From: Elainella saxicola E1
Lineage (GTDB): Bacteria; Cyanobacteriota; Cyanobacteriia; Elainellales; Elainellaceae
NCBI GenBank assembly: GCA_002796835.1
Contig: LUGL01000019.1
Coordinates: 59,906-115,432, forward strand
Reading direction: 5' to 3'
Length of the DNA stretch: 55,527 nucleotides
Each line of letters opens with the position of its first letter. Position 1 is the stretch's first letter. Under the pieces are notes generated by a model. That model ran no database searches. It was not told where the DNA came from and saw only the letters and a list, made by a program, of their open reading frames with translations. Positions 16,950 to 25,541 of the stretch are shown one piece after another. A program made the translations under genes and the position numbers.

Positions 16950-17840
16950 TCAATTCTCCCGTTTAACGGCACTTTCATGCCAATGGCGCAACAGGAAATC
17001 AGAAATAATGGTGAGGGTTGCAAAAATGAGAATCCCTAAAACGGTAGTCATGAATAGAGCCGCAAACATTCGAGGAATTTGCAAATTGAAACTGGACATC
17101 AAAATCTGGTAAGCGATACCAGACTGATTGCCTCCGGTTCCAGCCACAAACTCAGCCACAACTGCACCAATCAGAGATAAGCCGCCGCTAATGCGCAATC
17201 CACCCAAAAAATAAGGTAATGCGCTGGGCAAGCGTAGATAAATCAGGGACTGCCAGCGAGAAGCCTTATAGAGCTGGAATAAATTAATTAAGTTATGATC
17301 GGCGCTATTTAATCCCAACGTTGTGTTGGACAAAATTGGGAAGAACGCGACTAGCCAGGCACAAATAACGAGAGAGACGAAAATAGAATTCTGTCCAGGA
17401 ACAACCTGCCTCACCCATAAAATAATCAGCGGTGCAATTGCGACGATCGGCGTTGTCTGTAGAATGACGGCATAGGGGAAAAAACTGCGTTCGATCCATT
17501 TGCTTTGGGTAAACAGCACGGCAACCAGAACGCCTGAAACGATCGCCGCAACAAAAGCAACAATCGTAATTTTGAAAGTAATTAGCAAAGCAGGAAATAA
17601 AATGCCCCATTCCTGAATTAAGGTTTGCCCTACCGCGATCGGACCGGGTAGCAAATAAGGGGGAGTATGAGTCATCCGCACACCCACTTCCCACAGCAAC
17701 AACACGAAGAGGCCAACAATCGCTGGGGCAAGCACGTCTGGGGAAAAGAGAGGCGATAACCAGGTGGGCAGCTTTTTAAGCTTCTGGCGATCGGCCAACT
17801 TTTCAGGAGACTGCCCAGACGGCTGATGCAATACACTCAC
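16950..17840 (-). CDS. ABC transporter permease (SsuC/TauC/ThiX-like)
   Basis: A 296-aa inner-membrane permease of the binding-protein-dependent type with about six helices. The ATPase-contact EAA loop is readable as KASRWQSLIYLRLPSALPYFLGGLR. The N-terminal LPGPIAVGQTLIQEW and the overall pattern match permeases for sulfonates, nitrate or pyrimidine precursors (NMT1-type systems). No cognate ATPase or binding protein is in the window. Its neighbour is a cytosine-deaminase-like enzyme, so a pyrimidine or related heterocycle is a reasonable inferred substrate. Confidence 0.85.
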   Translation of the reverse strand: MSVLHQPSGQSPEKLADRQKLKKLPTWLSPLFSPDVLAPAIVGLFVLLLWEVGVRMTHTPPYLLPGPIAVGQTLIQEWGILFPALLITFKITIVAFVAAIVSGVLVAVLFTQSKWIERSFFPYAVILQTTPIVAIAPLIILWVRQVVPGQNSIFVSLVICAWLVAFFPILSNTTLGLNSADHNLINLFQLYKASRWQSLIYLRLPSALPYFLGGLRISGGLSLIGAVVAEFVAGTGGNQSGIAYQILMSSFNLQIPRMFAALFMTTVLGILIFATLTIISDFLLRHWHESAVKREN

Positions 17841-17929
17841 TTATCAAAATTCCTTTATGATCACAGGCTGTTCTCTATCCTATAGCAGGTGTTCCAGAAG
17901 TTGGGCGAAACCCTCAATTTGAAGGAGTT

Positions 17930-18847
17930 TCACGGAATGGCTTTTGCAACATTTTGCAGCAGCGTTAATGGACGAATCGCCCGAAGCTGATCAAGCTGTT
18001 TCGCATCACGCAAGAATAAAGTGCCCGCAAAACCAAGCGAATTCACTGGAATAGACTCAAATTTTTCTTGACTCCGTGGCACCATCAGCATCCATTGGCG
18101 AGTGATTAATAAGTTGTACGCGCCAGTCAGGTTGCCGTTCACAGCATCGTAAAGTTCTAGCTGATTCAGGAGCTGGTAATAAGCTGATAGGGTCAGGTCA
18201 GCCGCAGCTTCAGCAGATAACGTGGGCTGCCAATCTAACTTTGTCCAGGCATGTTGAAAGGGCAATCGTGAGCTGTGACCAATATCGCCCTGCCAAAGCG
18301 ACTCTGCTAAAGCTGGCTCGATCGGAATTTTGACCTCTGCTGCAGTTAATGGCAAAGGCACTAGCTGCAAATGTTTGTGGCGTTGGCTTGCCCCTGCATT
18401 TTTACCAGAGTTGTAGAATCCTAACCCGTCAATTTCAGCTAAACAAACCCAAAGTGCCGCAAAATCTGCTTGAGTCAGCAACGTTTCTTGTTCGACAAAA
18501 TCGCGCGTGATTACCAGCAGGTGATAATCGACGACATTGTATTTATTCAACAAACACACATGGGTTGCCGATAAATCTGCCACAAATAAATCGCGATCGT
18601 AAGGCAGAAACGGATTAAAGTTCTCACCTTTCACTTGCTCTTGGCGTTTAGCGGTTTCTTTGCGGGCGATATTGGCCAGGATGCGCACCAAAAAAGGAAT
18701 ACCAGCCTGCTCGATCAGCACTGACTCCGTTGGGATGGGCTGCAATGCGCCACAGGCGAGCGCACACTCAGTTTGAGCAACTGCCTTTGGCCACAAGGTT
18801 CCTGGTTCGAGCAAGGGCAAATGAGAGGATGCGGTTCGATCATCCAT
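17930..18847 (-). CDS. ATP adenylyltransferase / Ap4A phosphorylase
   Basis: A 305-aa HIT-superfamily enzyme of the APA1/2 type. It phosphorolyses diadenosine tetraphosphate to ATP and ADP, controlling the alarmone Ap4A. Key stretches are YNVVDYHLLVITRDFVEQ, GFYNSGKNAGASQRHKHLQLVPLP (the HxHxQ histidine-triad variant holding the nucleophile), and a C-terminal NLLITRQWMLMVPRS. The length matches cyanobacterial and yeast homologues. It is single, with the ABC permease downstream on the same strand. Confidence 0.88.
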   Translation of the reverse strand: MDDRTASSHLPLLEPGTLWPKAVAQTECALACGALQPIPTESVLIEQAGIPFLVRILANIARKETAKRQEQVKGENFNPFLPYDRDLFVADLSATHVCLLNKYNVVDYHLLVITRDFVEQETLLTQADFAALWVCLAEIDGLGFYNSGKNAGASQRHKHLQLVPLPLTAAEVKIPIEPALAESLWQGDIGHSSRLPFQHAWTKLDWQPTLSAEAAADLTLSAYYQLLNQLELYDAVNGNLTGAYNLLITRQWMLMVPRSQEKFESIPVNSLGFAGTLFLRDAKQLDQLRAIRPLTLLQNVAKAIP

Positions 18848-19093
18848 GAGTAGCCTTTCAACGTTCTCTGCTCTTCTATTAAAGCCTGAGTTGAAAACAT
18901 TGCCTGGGCTAAAATTGATGCAACGGAGTCTTGAATAGCAGTCTCACTAGAGGTGAATCGTGCTTGTCATCGAGAGATCGCATGGTTGTCGTTGCGAATT
19001 TGCCGCATGATGAGAGTAGAGCTGCTAGCCAAAGTGAAGTAGGCTAAAGTAAGCAGTAGTGTACTTTTGTAAAGTCATTTTCTGGGAAAGCCT

Positions 19094-19420
19094 ATGACTT
19101 CCGTATCCTCAGCGTCGCCTTTGGCCATGGCAACTGCACCGACGGTGACTCCTGATCGCGTCAGTCAAGTTACCCCCAAAACCTATCCAAACTATAAAGT
19201 GATTGTATTAAATGACGATTTCAATACCTTTCAGCATGTCGCAGAATGTCTGATGAAGTACATCCCGGCCATGACGAGCGATCGCGCCTGGGAACTGACA
19301 AACCAGGTCCATTTTGAAGGTCAGGCCACAGTCTGGGTAGGGCCGCAAGAACAGGCCGAACTTTATCATCAGCAGTTGAGCCGAGCTGGACTGACCATGG
19401 CTCCGCTAGAAGCAGCTTGA
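19094..19420 (+). CDS. clpS: Clp protease adaptor protein ClpS
   Basis: A 108-aa adaptor that hands N-degron substrates to ClpAP/ClpCP. The substrate-pocket segment VIVLNDDFNTFQHV and the ClpC-contact helix YIPAMTSDRAWELTNQVHFEG are clear, followed by WVGPQEQAELYHQQLSRAGL. The first 30 residues are an unstructured Ser/Thr/Pro extension, as in many ClpS proteins. The DUF2103 gene follows 11 bases after its stop, so the two are probably co-transcribed. Confidence 0.93.
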   Translation: MTSVSSASPLAMATAPTVTPDRVSQVTPKTYPNYKVIVLNDDFNTFQHVAECLMKYIPAMTSDRAWELTNQVHFEGQATVWVGPQEQAELYHQQLSRAGLTMAPLEAA

Positions 19421-19431
19421 GGACAAATTCG

Positions 19432-19734
19432 ATGAAAGGAGGCACCTCAAAAGGTCGGGTCGTCTGGAATCATTCCACCCATTTACCCGGTCTTATCCCT
19501 ATCCTGGAAAAGCTAACGCAGCAAGATGGCATTGAAACCATTACCCCCGCAGTGATTGGACATGCCCGTGCGAATGTGCCTCGCTTACAAATTAAAGTGT
19601 CTGTGCCGATCCGAGGTGGCTTTAAACTGATTGCCCGCAAAGGCAAAACCTTTCAAGAAGTGTTTGTGCTGACGCGCCTGAACCAAGTTGAACTGGAAAC
19701 TTCGATCGCTCAATTGCTCGATCGAGGTCGTTAA
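19432..19734 (+). CDS. DUF2103 small protein (predicted metal-binding)
   Basis: A 100-aa protein matching the DUF2103 pattern: KGRVVWNHSTHLPGLIPILEKL, GIETITPAVIGHARANVPRLQIKVSVPIRGGFKLIARKGKTFQEVFVLT. The His pair in the first motif may bind metal. The frame opens at a TTG (19417), but ATG 19432 has a tgagga site six to fourteen bases upstream and starts the conserved region. It is tightly coupled to clpS. Its stop overlaps the stop of the convergent pentapeptide gene by 4 bases. Confidence 0.8.
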   Translation: MKGGTSKGRVVWNHSTHLPGLIPILEKLTQQDGIETITPAVIGHARANVPRLQIKVSVPIRGGFKLIARKGKTFQEVFVLTRLNQVELETSIAQLLDRGR

Positions 19735-20726
19735 GCGTGAATTCGACCATCGGGCATGGTCGCGCCATACAGAATTGCCCCAGTCAACGTCGCACTACTC
19801 ATTTCAGCGCGGGTGAGGTTTGCTTCGGTGAGGTCTGCTTTGGTCAGGTTGGTTCTAGCCAGGAAAGCATCGGTGAGGTTCGCTTCCTTCAGATTCGCCT
19901 CCCACAGGTTTGCACGGCTTAAATCGGCACGACCCAGTCTAGCTTGTGTCAGGTTTGCCTTCGCTAGGTGGGCTTTAGTCAGTTTCGCTTCTGCCAACAG
20001 CGATCCTTGAAGATTTGCAGAGGCCAAATCTGCCTCCATCAGCATGGCTCGATTCAGTCTGGCATTGAATAAATTGGCAGCTCGCAGGTTGGTTTGCACC
20101 AAGTTAGCTTCTGTCAGACTGGATCCTTTCAGGTTGGCTTCACTTAAATCAGCTCCACTCAGATCGGCTCCAACCAAATTGGCTTCACTCAAATTCGCGC
20201 CCCGCAAATCGACTTTGGAGAGATCGGCTCCTCGCAAATTCGCCCCCCGTAGATCAGCTTTCCGGAGCGTTGCCCCGCGCAGATTGGCACTATAGCGACG
20301 ATTTTCTTCCCGCAGGTTTGCGCCTCGTAAGCAGGCCCCCGTTAAATTCGCACCGCTTAAGTCGGCATGACGGAGATCCGCATCCATCAAATTAGCATCC
20401 AACAAGTTTGCCAGCGTCAGGTCAGCACTGCGTAAATCGGCTCCCTGTAAAATTGCCCCATGTAAATCGGCGTCTTTCAGCACTGCTCCAACTAACTCAG
20501 CCTGACTCAGATTCGCCCCACTCATTTTGGTGGCGATCAGGTTAGCTTTATTGAATTTGGCACGATTCAGATAGGCCAGGATGAAGACTGCACTGTGCAG
20601 ATCGGCCTGATTCAAATCAATCCCGATCAAATCAGCTCCAAACAAATGGATGCCAGTCAAATTCACACCCTGGAAGTTGGTTTCTCCAGTTTCGTAGTAT
20701 TTGAGCAGTTCAGTCGCGCTTAGCAT
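19731..20726 (-). CDS. Pentapeptide-repeat protein
   Basis: 331 aa, nearly all A(D/N)Lxx repeats (about 55 pentads such as ANLTGACLRGANLRE), which form a right-handed quadrilateral beta-helix. One interruption with charged residues (EENRRYSANLR) breaks the helix near residue 145. No kinase or membrane domain is attached. Functions of the family vary (DNA-mimic gyrase protection in Qnr proteins, many unknown cyanobacterial ones), so no role is assigned. It reads towards clpS-DUF2103 and lies 44 bases after the three-repeat protein on the same strand. Confidence 0.92.
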   Translation of the reverse strand: MLSATELLKYYETGETNFQGVNLTGIHLFGADLIGIDLNQADLHSAVFILAYLNRAKFNKANLIATKMSGANLSQAELVGAVLKDADLHGAILQGADLRSADLTLANLLDANLMDADLRHADLSGANLTGACLRGANLREENRRYSANLRGATLRKADLRGANLRGADLSKVDLRGANLSEANLVGADLSGADLSEANLKGSSLTEANLVQTNLRAANLFNARLNRAMLMEADLASANLQGSLLAEAKLTKAHLAKANLTQARLGRADLSRANLWEANLKEANLTDAFLARTNLTKADLTEANLTRAEMSSATLTGAILYGATMPDGRIHA

Positions 20727-20770
20727 AATGGTTTCTCTCCAAGGGAATGACGCCTGCCTACTGATCAGTC

Positions 20771-22090
20771 CTAATACTCAACGGTAGTTTCATCATATCT
20801 AGCCACTTCTGTGAGAACAGGGGAGCGATCGGGCTGAGTAATCTCGCAGGTTTCGGCTTTCATACTGGTGATCTCAGTGAGAGAGGCACGACTCAACGGC
20901 ATCAAGGTTTGGGTTACAGGAGCCTCGACATAGTAGGGCTGCACGGCACGCAAGATGGCTTCCGTCGCTTGCATATATTCTTGGGTTCCCAAGGTTTTGG
21001 CCACTAGCCTCAGTTTTTTGTCTACTTCTGAGTAGAGACGATAGGTGACAAACAAAATCCGCAATAAATCGTCCAGCTCATGGGTTTTCAACAGCGTGTC
21101 GTGATCGGTATCCCATTGAAAAGGCTCATGTAACAGCGAGAAGAGCAATATCTTCGCTTTAAATGGATTGGTATCTTGCATAATCTCCAGACGCAGATTA
21201 AACAGATCGGTCACCTTGTGCGACTGAACAACCGTCATCACTCGAACAACCGGCTTCTCGGATTCAGGCAGTGAGCTAGGCTGAATTTCCAGGAACTGGG
21301 GCTGATTGACCTGAGTAATTACGGTTTCTGGCTTGGTTTCAGCGAACGTACAAACCTCGTCAGAAGCAGGAACGTTGAGGTAAGTGATTTCCGTAGCTTC
21401 GAGCAATCCAGTCACTTCGGTCAATTCAGTCAACTCTTCAGTGATTTGATCTTGATAGAGGGATTCGCAGATATGGCTAATTTGCTCAGCGACTTCTGTG
21501 TACTCTGCTGGTTTGCTCAGTGCTTTCGCAACTTGGTGCAAGGTTGTACGCAGGCTGTCAATCGTTGGGGCAATTTGATGTAGTTCCCTGACCAAATCAG
21601 CAAACTGAATATAGTCCAATTTACTAATGTTGCTTTCCCACTTACTGCGACAGGTAAGCAACAGTAATTTTTTGATGCGATTTCTACGGGGTTCTTGCTC
21701 CAGTTTCTGCGCGATCGCCTGATAGAAAGCCTGACTTGCCGTGACCGTTTGCCCTTGCTGGAGTTCGATGTAAACCGCTGAAAAGCGGCTAATCACAGCA
21801 TTGGCCACAATCGTATATTCTGCCGATTTGTTCAACGTCGCGACAACCTGATTCAGCCGATGCTGCAGTTGCTCAAAATTAGGAGACAGGTCGAATAAAT
21901 GCTGCAACAGCATCCTTAAAGAGACATATTCAAGCTGTTGAGAATTGGTTTCCCAGGTGCCAGTACAGACATAGAGCAACAGCTTCTTGATGCGGATTAA
22001 ATTCTGGTCCTGTGCCAATTCATTGGCTATTTGGTCAAGTAGGGAAGACACCGTTGTGGACTGGTTAAGTGGAAAAACACTAAGAACCAT
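20771..22090 (-). CDS. Orphan protein with three internal helical repeats
   Basis: About 439 aa, not recognised. Three homologous units of about 85 residues can be aligned by eye. Two begin with RIKKLLL(Y/L)xC(T/R)xxWE and end with K(S/P)AEYTxVAxxI...Y. The third, after a long acidic Thr/Glu-rich linker, begins AKILLFSLLHEPFQWD and ends TQEYMQATEAILRAVQPYY. All are predicted mostly helical, with no signal peptide. The frame extends to a TTG at 22180, but ATG 22090 starts the ordered part. The pentapeptide-repeat gene follows closely on the same strand, so the two may act together. Confidence 0.65.
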   Translation of the reverse strand: MVLSVFPLNQSTTVSSLLDQIANELAQDQNLIRIKKLLLYVCTGTWETNSQQLEYVSLRMLLQHLFDLSPNFEQLQHRLNQVVATLNKSAEYTIVANAVISRFSAVYIELQQGQTVTASQAFYQAIAQKLEQEPRRNRIKKLLLLTCRSKWESNISKLDYIQFADLVRELHQIAPTIDSLRTTLHQVAKALSKPAEYTEVAEQISHICESLYQDQITEELTELTEVTGLLEATEITYLNVPASDEVCTFAETKPETVITQVNQPQFLEIQPSSLPESEKPVVRVMTVVQSHKVTDLFNLRLEIMQDTNPFKAKILLFSLLHEPFQWDTDHDTLLKTHELDDLLRILFVTYRLYSEVDKKLRLVAKTLGTQEYMQATEAILRAVQPYYVEAPVTQTLMPLSRASLTEITSMKAETCEITQPDRSPVLTEVARYDETTVEY

Positions 22091-22180
22091 GAATTGCGCC
22101 GCCTCGGTAGAAGATGCATTGTGTTTAGATTGCCCATTCCATCTGTGAAGACTAACGCTGAATTGTATTTTTTTTATCAA

Positions 22181-22555
22181 GCATTACGGATCAACCGATC
22201 GACCGCTGTTGAGAACAGCAGACCTGGCTGGCTAGGAAATCCTAATCAATAAGCAAGATTATTAAGGCGACACTGCTTTAAAGCTTGGGATGCAAAAGCA
22301 ACATCGGTCCAATCGATGCAGCATATTATACGCAGTAAGCAGCTTGGGATGCGGTCATCCCCGCCTAATTTAGATCTATACCCACAATTGGTTCAATTCA
22401 GGACAATAGCTGCTACCCCAGAGTCGATCGCTCTGAACACCTGGATTGACGCCAAAGGAACGGCAGCATTTTCCCCTCAGGGGGCTATTCAAATGGTGCT
22501 GGATTGATTCAAGATAAAGCATTGATTGGCGATCGCTAACTAAGGAGATAGGCAG
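22181..22555. other. Intergenic region without supported gene
   Basis: Holds a 63-codon frame (22316-22507) with no recognisable features, and a short direct repeat agcttgggatgc (about 22280 and 22343). The right end contains the ribosome binding site of the small zinc-ribbon gene. Confidence 0.3.
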
Positions 22556-22729
22556 ATGGCACAATTACAGCCTCAGGTTTGCCCCATATGTAGTGTCAAG
22601 ATCTTGAAGCTGGTGGGTGGCGATCGAGTCTTGTTTTCCGCAGGACCACCGGGCACGCGCGAGATTCTGTGGCAGCGGGTTTGCCAATATACACAAAAAC
22701 CGGGCTGCATCAATCAAAAATCCCAATAG
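22556..22729 (+). CDS. Small Cys-rich (zinc-ribbon-like) protein
   Basis: A 57-codon frame. It starts at ATG 22556 behind a good taaggagata site and ends in TAG at 22727-22729. The protein has CPIC near the N terminus and a second Cys pair in VCQYTQKPGC, which suggests a small treble-clef or zinc ribbon. Between them lies GGDRVLFSAGPPGTREILWQRV, which looks conserved rather than random. Similar short cyanobacterial proteins exist to my recollection but have no known role. The DUF155 gene follows 86 bases downstream on the same strand. Confidence 0.65.
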   Translation: MAQLQPQVCPICSVKILKLVGGDRVLFSAGPPGTREILWQRVCQYTQKPGCINQKSQ

Positions 22730-22815
22730 CTACTGGGAAAGCTGGGGCAAGGCGAAGCTGGAGTGAGTATGTTAGGCTAGTTTCTCTGGAAAGCCAATTG
22801 TGCTGCCATCTTCTC

Positions 22816-23613
22816 ATGAAGGTATTGTTTCAAAGCAAGGATACGGTTCGAGGACGTGCCCTCTTTCTCGGACAGCGACTCGATTTAAAGGCCCTCGAAA
22901 AAACGGACTACCTGGCAACACCTCCTCTCGTGGTGTCTGCGGGTGAACAAGGTTGTGCGGTGCTATTTCGCTATGGCGCAGTTGTTCTATATGGCTTGAG
23001 TCCAGTTGAAGAAGCCTCATTTTTAACCTATCTGAAGCCCTTAGTGATCGAACCGGTTTCCTCTCCTGAAACGGAAGAAGTGGTGCTGAAGCAAGATGAA
23101 GCGGGGGCAGGACGGGTTGAAAACGGTACGATTTGGCTGCAAAGCTTTAGCATCGAGTGTTTGCAGATTGTGGCAGATGTGTTGGCCAAAAGTGTAGTCC
23201 TGGCACAATACGAAGTAGGCACCAGCAAAATTTTCGATCAAATTGAACCCTTTGCCGAGAGTTTGCAGCGCACCACAAAAGATGAGCGTTGGGCCAAAGA
23301 GATTTTACGGCAGCTCGGCACGACGATTTCAATTCAGCATAAGATTGTGGGTCGAGTTGAAATTGTTGATAAACCCGATTTGCTGTGGGACGCGCCCGAT
23401 CTAGAGCGAATTTATTTGCGACTGGAAAACGAATATGAAATTCGTGAGCGTCATCTTGCCCTGGAACGCAAATTGGGCCTGATCTCTAATACGGCAGAAA
23501 CAGTTTTGGATTTATTGCAGCACAACACCACATTGCGGGTGGAGTGGTATGTCGTGATTTTGATCGTGGTTGAAATCTTGCTGTCGATCTACGACGTGTT
23601 TTTGCAAACCTAA
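22816..23613 (+). CDS. DUF155 / RMND1-family membrane-anchored protein
   Basis: A 265-aa protein of the family that includes yeast Rmd1, human RMND1 and plant organelle proteins. It shows GCAVLFRYGAVVLYGLSPVEE, the helical core SIECLQIVADVLAKSVVLAQYE, WDAPDLERIYLRLENEYEIRERHLALERKL, and a single C-terminal membrane helix (EWYVVILIVVEILLSIYDVF). Family members help organelle translation and RNA processing; the bacterial role is unsettled. The frame opens upstream at 22669, overlapping the small zinc gene, so ATG 22816 is chosen because conservation starts there. Confidence 0.85.
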   Translation: MKVLFQSKDTVRGRALFLGQRLDLKALEKTDYLATPPLVVSAGEQGCAVLFRYGAVVLYGLSPVEEASFLTYLKPLVIEPVSSPETEEVVLKQDEAGAGRVENGTIWLQSFSIECLQIVADVLAKSVVLAQYEVGTSKIFDQIEPFAESLQRTTKDERWAKEILRQLGTTISIQHKIVGRVEIVDKPDLLWDAPDLERIYLRLENEYEIRERHLALERKLGLISNTAETVLDLLQHNTTLRVEWYVVILIVVEILLSIYDVFLQT

Positions 23614-24113
23614 CGCCACTTCAGCCAACTCTCTAACTTTTTAACCCCCCACAAGATCAACACGGTGATCGTGGCCCCAACGAGGCTCATGAACCAAAGG
23701 CCACATCCTGCTGCCGTGCCTAGAGCCGCAGATACCCAAATGGCAGCAGCCGAGGTTAACCCTTGAATTTGCAAGGTTTCTTGGCGCTCCTGAGACATCG
23801 GACTATCGCGTTTAGAGGTGGCAAAAATTTCGCCCGCGCCTAGAAATCCAATTCCCGCCAAAAGTCCTTGCAGGATGCGGCTAAGGGTATTGGGTTCAGT
23901 TTCAACAATGCCGGTTTGAATACCGACTAGCACAAAAATGGCTGCCCCAAAGCTGACCAGCATATGGGTTCGCAATCCGGCTGGCTTCTGGTCTAATTCC
24001 CGCTCCAGGCCTACCATACCACCAACCAACAGCGCCAATCCCATCCGCATAAGCATCTCTGGCCAGTCATTAGGATCTAGCAAAGCAAGTCCTGTATCAA
24101 ACACACCTGTCAA
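23610..24113 (-). CDS. MgtC/SapB-family membrane protein
   Basis: A 167-aa inner-membrane protein with four to five helices and the MgtC signature GGMVGLERELDQKPAGLRTHMLVSFGAAIFVLVG, then GFLGAGEI and GLTSAAAIWVSAALGTAAGCG. It lacks the long C-terminal ACT-like domain of Salmonella MgtC. MgtC-type proteins are linked to survival at low Mg2+ and to inhibition of F-type ATPase in pathogens; the cyanobacterial role is unknown. Its start overlaps the DUF3288 stop by 4 bases (ATGA), indicating translational coupling. Its stop overlaps that of DUF155 on the other strand. Confidence 0.88.
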   Translation of the reverse strand: MTGVFDTGLALLDPNDWPEMLMRMGLALLVGGMVGLERELDQKPAGLRTHMLVSFGAAIFVLVGIQTGIVETEPNTLSRILQGLLAGIGFLGAGEIFATSKRDSPMSQERQETLQIQGLTSAAAIWVSAALGTAAGCGLWFMSLVGATITVLILWGVKKLESWLKWR

Positions 24114-24412
24114 CTCCAGTCTTCACGTTGGTTGTTGCGTCCCCGATAGACCTGAGCCATTTGATGAATTTGGCGCGTTTTGGCGAATAAATCTGCTTCG
24201 CTGAGCTGCCATTGCTGTAAGACCTTGTCTAAATCAGCTTGAATATCGCGAGCACCCGGAAAGTTTTGGTAGCGAATCCGCAAACGAGCCAACTCTGCCA
24301 GATTATAGTCTGTCGGCTGGGCATCTAAAAGTTGGTTGACGACCTGGCGATCGCTACTCCAGAGCGGATGCTGTTGGTCTTTTTGACCTGAACTCTCGAC
24401 ATTGGCGGCCAT
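24110..24412 (-). CDS. DUF3288-like cyanobacterial protein
   Basis: A 100-aa soluble helical protein with the family core DQQHPLWSSDRQVVNQLL, PTDYNLAELARLRIRYQNFPGARDIQ and QWQLSEADLFAKTRQIH. Function unknown. The frame opens at 24427, but an ATG at 24412 precedes the conserved core; either is possible. It is coupled to mgtC downstream by an ATGA overlap, the only functional hint. Confidence 0.75.
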   Translation of the reverse strand: MAANVESSGQKDQQHPLWSSDRQVVNQLLDAQPTDYNLAELARLRIRYQNFPGARDIQADLDKVLQQWQLSEADLFAKTRQIHQMAQVYRGRNNQREDWS

Positions 24413-24482
24413 AGGGAGACTATTCAATCTAGCGTGAAAAATGCGTCATCCCATCCTACCTGTGATTGAAAATTCTGGAAGA

Positions 24483-24965
24483 TTAATTTTCCGGTTCGAT
24501 CGATTTCACCAGCCAAAGAGCCTGGGGTTGGTAGCCTAACTTCTCATACAGCCGTCGCGCAGGCTGATTGTGATGAAACACCTGAAGCCCGATCTGGCGA
24601 TCGCCCCTTTCTTTGGCCCAATTTTCGACCTGCTGCATCAAAGCAGAACCAATGCCCTGCCTGCGATGTTCTGGACTGACATAGAGCAGAAAAATGTGGG
24701 GATGCCGCTGCCCGGTCACCTGATCGATCGCCATACCAATCCAAACGCAGGCCACCGAGATAAGCAACGCATTGTCGCCTGAGTTAACCTCCTGCTCAAC
24801 CCACCAGAGCGGTGTGTCACCCGAAAAATATTGTTCGACGGTTTGGGCCAGATGGGCAAAACTTTCTGCCGGATACAGTTCCTGATAGGTCTGCTGCATA
24901 AACTTAACGAGCAATGCCCGATCGAGTCCGTTGCCGCGCCGCAGCCGATAGCCGGACCTCAGCAT
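24483..24965 (-). CDS. GNAT-family N-acetyltransferase
   Basis: A 160-aa acetyltransferase. The acetyl-CoA loop is EHRRQGIGSALMQQVENWA, preceded by the strand IFLLYVSPE and followed by IGLQVFHHNQPARRLYEKLGYQ, the standard GNAT motifs A and B. The acceptor (small amine, peptide or antibiotic) cannot be told. It sits between a one-helix protein and DUF3288 on the same strand with short gaps, so it is probably part of a four-gene unit. Confidence 0.88.
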   Translation of the reverse strand: MLRSGYRLRRGNGLDRALLVKFMQQTYQELYPAESFAHLAQTVEQYFSGDTPLWWVEQEVNSGDNALLISVACVWIGMAIDQVTGQRHPHIFLLYVSPEHRRQGIGSALMQQVENWAKERGDRQIGLQVFHHNQPARRLYEKLGYQPQALWLVKSIEPEN

Positions 24966-24980
24966 GAATCAGCGTGGGGG

Positions 24981-25223
24981 TTATAGTGCCGCATCTCCAT
25001 CTGTCTCTAACGGCAGTCCCTTCACCAGAGTTTCAAGACTGGGGGGAAGACCCGCTACTGGGGGCAGAACGGGGGCTGGAATGGCAGCTTTTTCAACCTC
25101 TTCGATCGGGGCAGGAGCCGCCATATCGGTAGGTAGGAAAATGCGGGCTCCAACCGCCACCAGGGCGATCAGAAAAACGACCACAATCAGGAGGGGTGCG
25201 ATGTATTGACGAAAAATGGCCAT
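24981..25223 (-). CDS. Single-pass membrane protein, function unknown
   Basis: An 80-aa protein. An N-terminal membrane helix (APLLIVVVFLIALVAVGARIFL) is followed by a Pro/Ala-rich exposed segment (APAPIEEVEKAAIPAPVLPPVAG) and an acidic tail. No motif was recognised. The start ATG at 25223 is clear and the GNAT gene begins 15 bases after its stop, suggesting co-transcription. Confidence 0.6.
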   Translation of the reverse strand: MAIFRQYIAPLLIVVVFLIALVAVGARIFLPTDMAAPAPIEEVEKAAIPAPVLPPVAGLPPSLETLVKGLPLETDGDAAL

Positions 25224-25541
25224 AGCTAAATTGGGGGACTCATCCTAAATGAGTATCGCTATTTTATAGATATAACGGTTCCAGGAAGCTGAAAAGATCT
25301 TCCGGGAGGGCGGATTTCCACCACAAATGTGAAGTCCTTGCCTGTGTTCATCTCTGCTGACAGCGATCGCTCTCAAAGATTGGTCACAAGGTTAGGAAAA
25401 TGCTTATCTTTATCCTAACTGACGTAGGGGGCGTAGCATTCAGTAAAAAGTCTTTGCGATTGCCCTAGAATCATCTACCGAATGCTCTGCCCGCACAAGT
25501 AGCAGGCTGAAGTTGCCGATCTTAATTTAATTCATGATTCC
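25224..25541. other. Intergenic region without supported gene
   Basis: Contains a HIP1-like gcgatcgc and a gttagga...tcctaac dyad (about 25391-25421, 15-base loop). No U-tract follows the dyad, and no frame or RNA gene is evident. Confidence 0.3.

Noticed and set aside
22316-22507. 63-codon frame in the gap before the zinc-ribbon gene
   Set aside because: No family, no ribosome binding site; could be a relic but nothing supports it.
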